Of a DNA stretch of 64,000 nucleotides, positions 63,082 to 64,000 are shown piece after piece. Position numbers and translations under genes: made by a program. Numbering within the stretch: position 1 is the first letter of the stretch; each line of letters opens with the position of its first letter. Source of the DNA: an uncultured Bacteroidales bacterium (lineage in GTDB: Bacteria > Bacteroidota > Bacteroidia > Bacteroidales > Paludibacteraceae); assembly GCA_900542355.1 (NCBI GenBank), contig UQNE01000010.1, positions 41,704 through 105,703 of the forward strand, given 5' to 3'. The notes under the pieces were generated by a model. The model saw nothing but the letters and a program-made list of their open reading frames with translations, had not been told where the DNA came from and ran no database searches.

Positions 63082-63615
63082 TTAATCGGCATCTCGTTTT
63101 TTTAGGTGTAGGCAAAGTTGGTAACCCAATGCCGTACAGATAAGCATGGCAATCGGAACATCGCCGATAGGGGTGGGATTGGTATCTTTGGTTGTTCCGA
63201 CTTCGGGGAGTTTCTCGCCATCCTCTCCCTCACCGAAACTATCATGGTCGCCACCCGCAATACGACGAGGACGACGCACTATGCCGTCAGCATCCATAGG
63301 CGACAGACCATACTCCGGATTAGCAGAGTGCACACAAGAAACGGAGTTTTCTGCATATTCATACAGCAGAGATGTCGCCCGAGTATCAGAAGCGAAATAT
63401 CCCCGGCTACTTAACAGAGTATGACCACCTACTTCGGTATGAGTTCCTACTTCAGTATTAGTACCTACTAGAGCATGAGTATGACTATGAGCATCGAAGA
63501 CAGGCTCTGAGCGGAGAATATAAACAGATTCTGAGGACTGAGAGTAAACGGAAACGCATACCAATAACAATACCAATACACCTACCCGACAAGATAAAAG
63601 ACGAATTCTAAACAC
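63082..63615 (-). CDS. Small exported protein with C-terminal hydrophobic tail after a PIGD motif
   Basis: 177 residues. A signal peptide (about 1-25, LLSCRVGVLVLLLVCVSVYS) is followed by a low-complexity Thr/His/Gly segment with three six-residue repeats (VGTNTE, VGTHTE, VGGHTL). A charged middle follows (RRPRRIAGGDHDSFGEGEDGEK). The C-terminus is TNPTPIGDVPIAMLICTALG followed by YQLCLHLKKRDAD: a Pro-Gly-Asp motif, a hydrophobic span and a basic end. This three-part tail resembles protein-sorting signals such as LPXTG or PEP-CTERM in layout, and similar P-x-G-D tails occur on small Bacteroidales proteins. Function unknown. It has a near-consensus promoter at 63636. Confidence 0.7.
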   Translation of the reverse strand: MFRIRLLSCRVGVLVLLLVCVSVYSQSSESVYILRSEPVFDAHSHTHALVGTNTEVGTHTEVGGHTLLSSRGYFASDTRATSLLYEYAENSVSCVHSANPEYGLSPMDADGIVRRPRRIAGGDHDSFGEGEDGEKLPEVGTTKDTNPTPIGDVPIAMLICTALGYQLCLHLKKRDAD

Positions 63616-63635
63616 TTAGCAAAACATTTAATGCG

Positions 63636-63667
63636 CAAAGGTAATCAAATTATATGGAGTACACAAC
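63636..63667 (-). promoter_or_regulatory. Candidate promoter of the small exported protein
   Basis: On the minus strand, GTTG (complement of 63664-63667), 20 bases, TACCTTTG (complement of 63636-63643). The -7 is consensus; the -33 has one mismatch. Confidence 0.6.
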
Positions 63668-63744
63668 AAAAAATACAAAAAACATCGAATATTCTACCCG
63701 TAAGAACAGCCAGATGCAACTAATAGTTCAGCAGACAGCACATT

Positions 63745-63900
63745 CCTAGTAAGAGCATAGTATTGCAGGCACCTTATCATACGGAACGACTTGGAGATAT
63801 TGACGGCACGCACCTAGTAAGAACATAGTATTGCAGGCATCTTATCATACGGAATGACTTAAAGATATTGCCCAAAATCTCAGTAAGAGCATCACCTTAT
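63745..63900. repeat. 68-bp tandem repeat, two full copies and a partial third
   Basis: CCTAGTAAGAGCATAGTATT at 63745 recurs at 63813 (CCTAGTAAGAACATAGTATT), each followed by GCAGGCA(C/T)CTTATCATACGG. A third, internally deleted copy starts near 63879 (CAGTAAGAGCATCACCTTAT). The region 63616-64000 is otherwise gene-free apart from the promoter and a terminal hairpin. Confidence 0.78.
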
Positions 63901-63963
63901 CATATATACAATTGATATATAATCGCAAGCATAAATCATATAAATCATACATATATAACGAAA

Positions 63964-63991
63964 GAAGCCTTGAGCGAATGCTCAAGGCTTC
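63964..63991 (-). terminator. Terminator of a minus-strand gene beyond the right edge
   Basis: GAAGCCTTGAGC (63964-63975) pairs over 12 bases with GCTCAAGGCTTC (63980-63991) around GAAT. On the minus strand TTTCGTT follows, so it probably ends a gene lying to the right of the window. Confidence 0.65.
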
Positions 63992-64000
63992 CAAAAGTGG

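Noticed and set aside
63745..63900. CRISPR array at the right edge
   Set aside because: The whole 68-base unit is repeated, with no unique spacers between short repeats.

Overview
The window looks like chromosomal DNA of a member of the order Bacteroidales (phylum Bacteroidota), probably an uncultured gut-type lineage. The evidence is internal. SusC/SusD pairs, DUF4249, DUF4293 and DUF4491 proteins and type IX secretion (T9SS)-like C-terminal tails are all present. Nearly every upstream region examined carries the Bacteroidota promoter pair (C/T)TTG - 20 bases - TAnnTTTG. No rRNA, CRISPR array, integrase or intact insertion sequence was seen; there is one tRNA gene.

Layout. 1-8860: a minus-strand block of three large exported proteins, two of them tandem paralogues, headed by a small outer-membrane barrel gene. 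9.0-10.0 kb: an orphan OmpR-type response regulator. 10.2-12.8 kb (+): asparaginase and a cytosolic dipeptidase. 13.5-29.9 kb (-): housekeeping genes in close succession: argS, an M23 lipoprotein, a polyprenol-phosphate glycosyltransferase, an MBL-fold hydrolase, rlmN, an MscS channel, a DUF4293 protein, a TonB receptor that appears fused to a DUF4249 lipoprotein, a hexapeptide acetyltransferase, rseP, dxr, a degenerate LytM protein and class I fumarase. 31.3-45.6 kb (-): a DUF4491 protein, a carboxylesterase and then a polysaccharide utilization locus (susC, susD, a surface glycan-binding lipoprotein, GH30, an SGNH hydrolase, a three-repeat glycan-binding-like protein, GH3). The susC promoter and a terminator after GH3 delimit it, and the enzyme set suggests a beta-glucan, perhaps beta-1,6-glucan. 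46.4-51.0 kb (+): a TonB receptor and a beta-helix lipoprotein, both with strongly C-rich coding strands.

51.3-56.3 kb (+): tRNA-Ala(CGC) is followed after two bases by a UvrD/HelD-type helicase with a nuclease-like insert and topoisomerase-type zinc ribbons, then by a stand-alone RecQ-RQC protein and a BRO-Fic fusion. This is the best candidate for an undescribed system, possibly a conflict or defence module. 56.5-60.4 kb: a beta-helix exported protein divergent from a lipoprotein and outer-membrane barrel pair. 60.4-64.0 kb: a decayed SusC/SusD locus, gene fragments, a small secreted protein with a hydrophobic tail, and tandem repeats.

The non-coding DNA is unusually structured. It contains several unrelated 11-bp tandem arrays, three of which share the core GTGATTAAGCGAACCCGA or a close variant, as well as heptamer arrays, 65-, 68- and 69-bp duplications, and mosaic modules repeated between distant intergenic regions.
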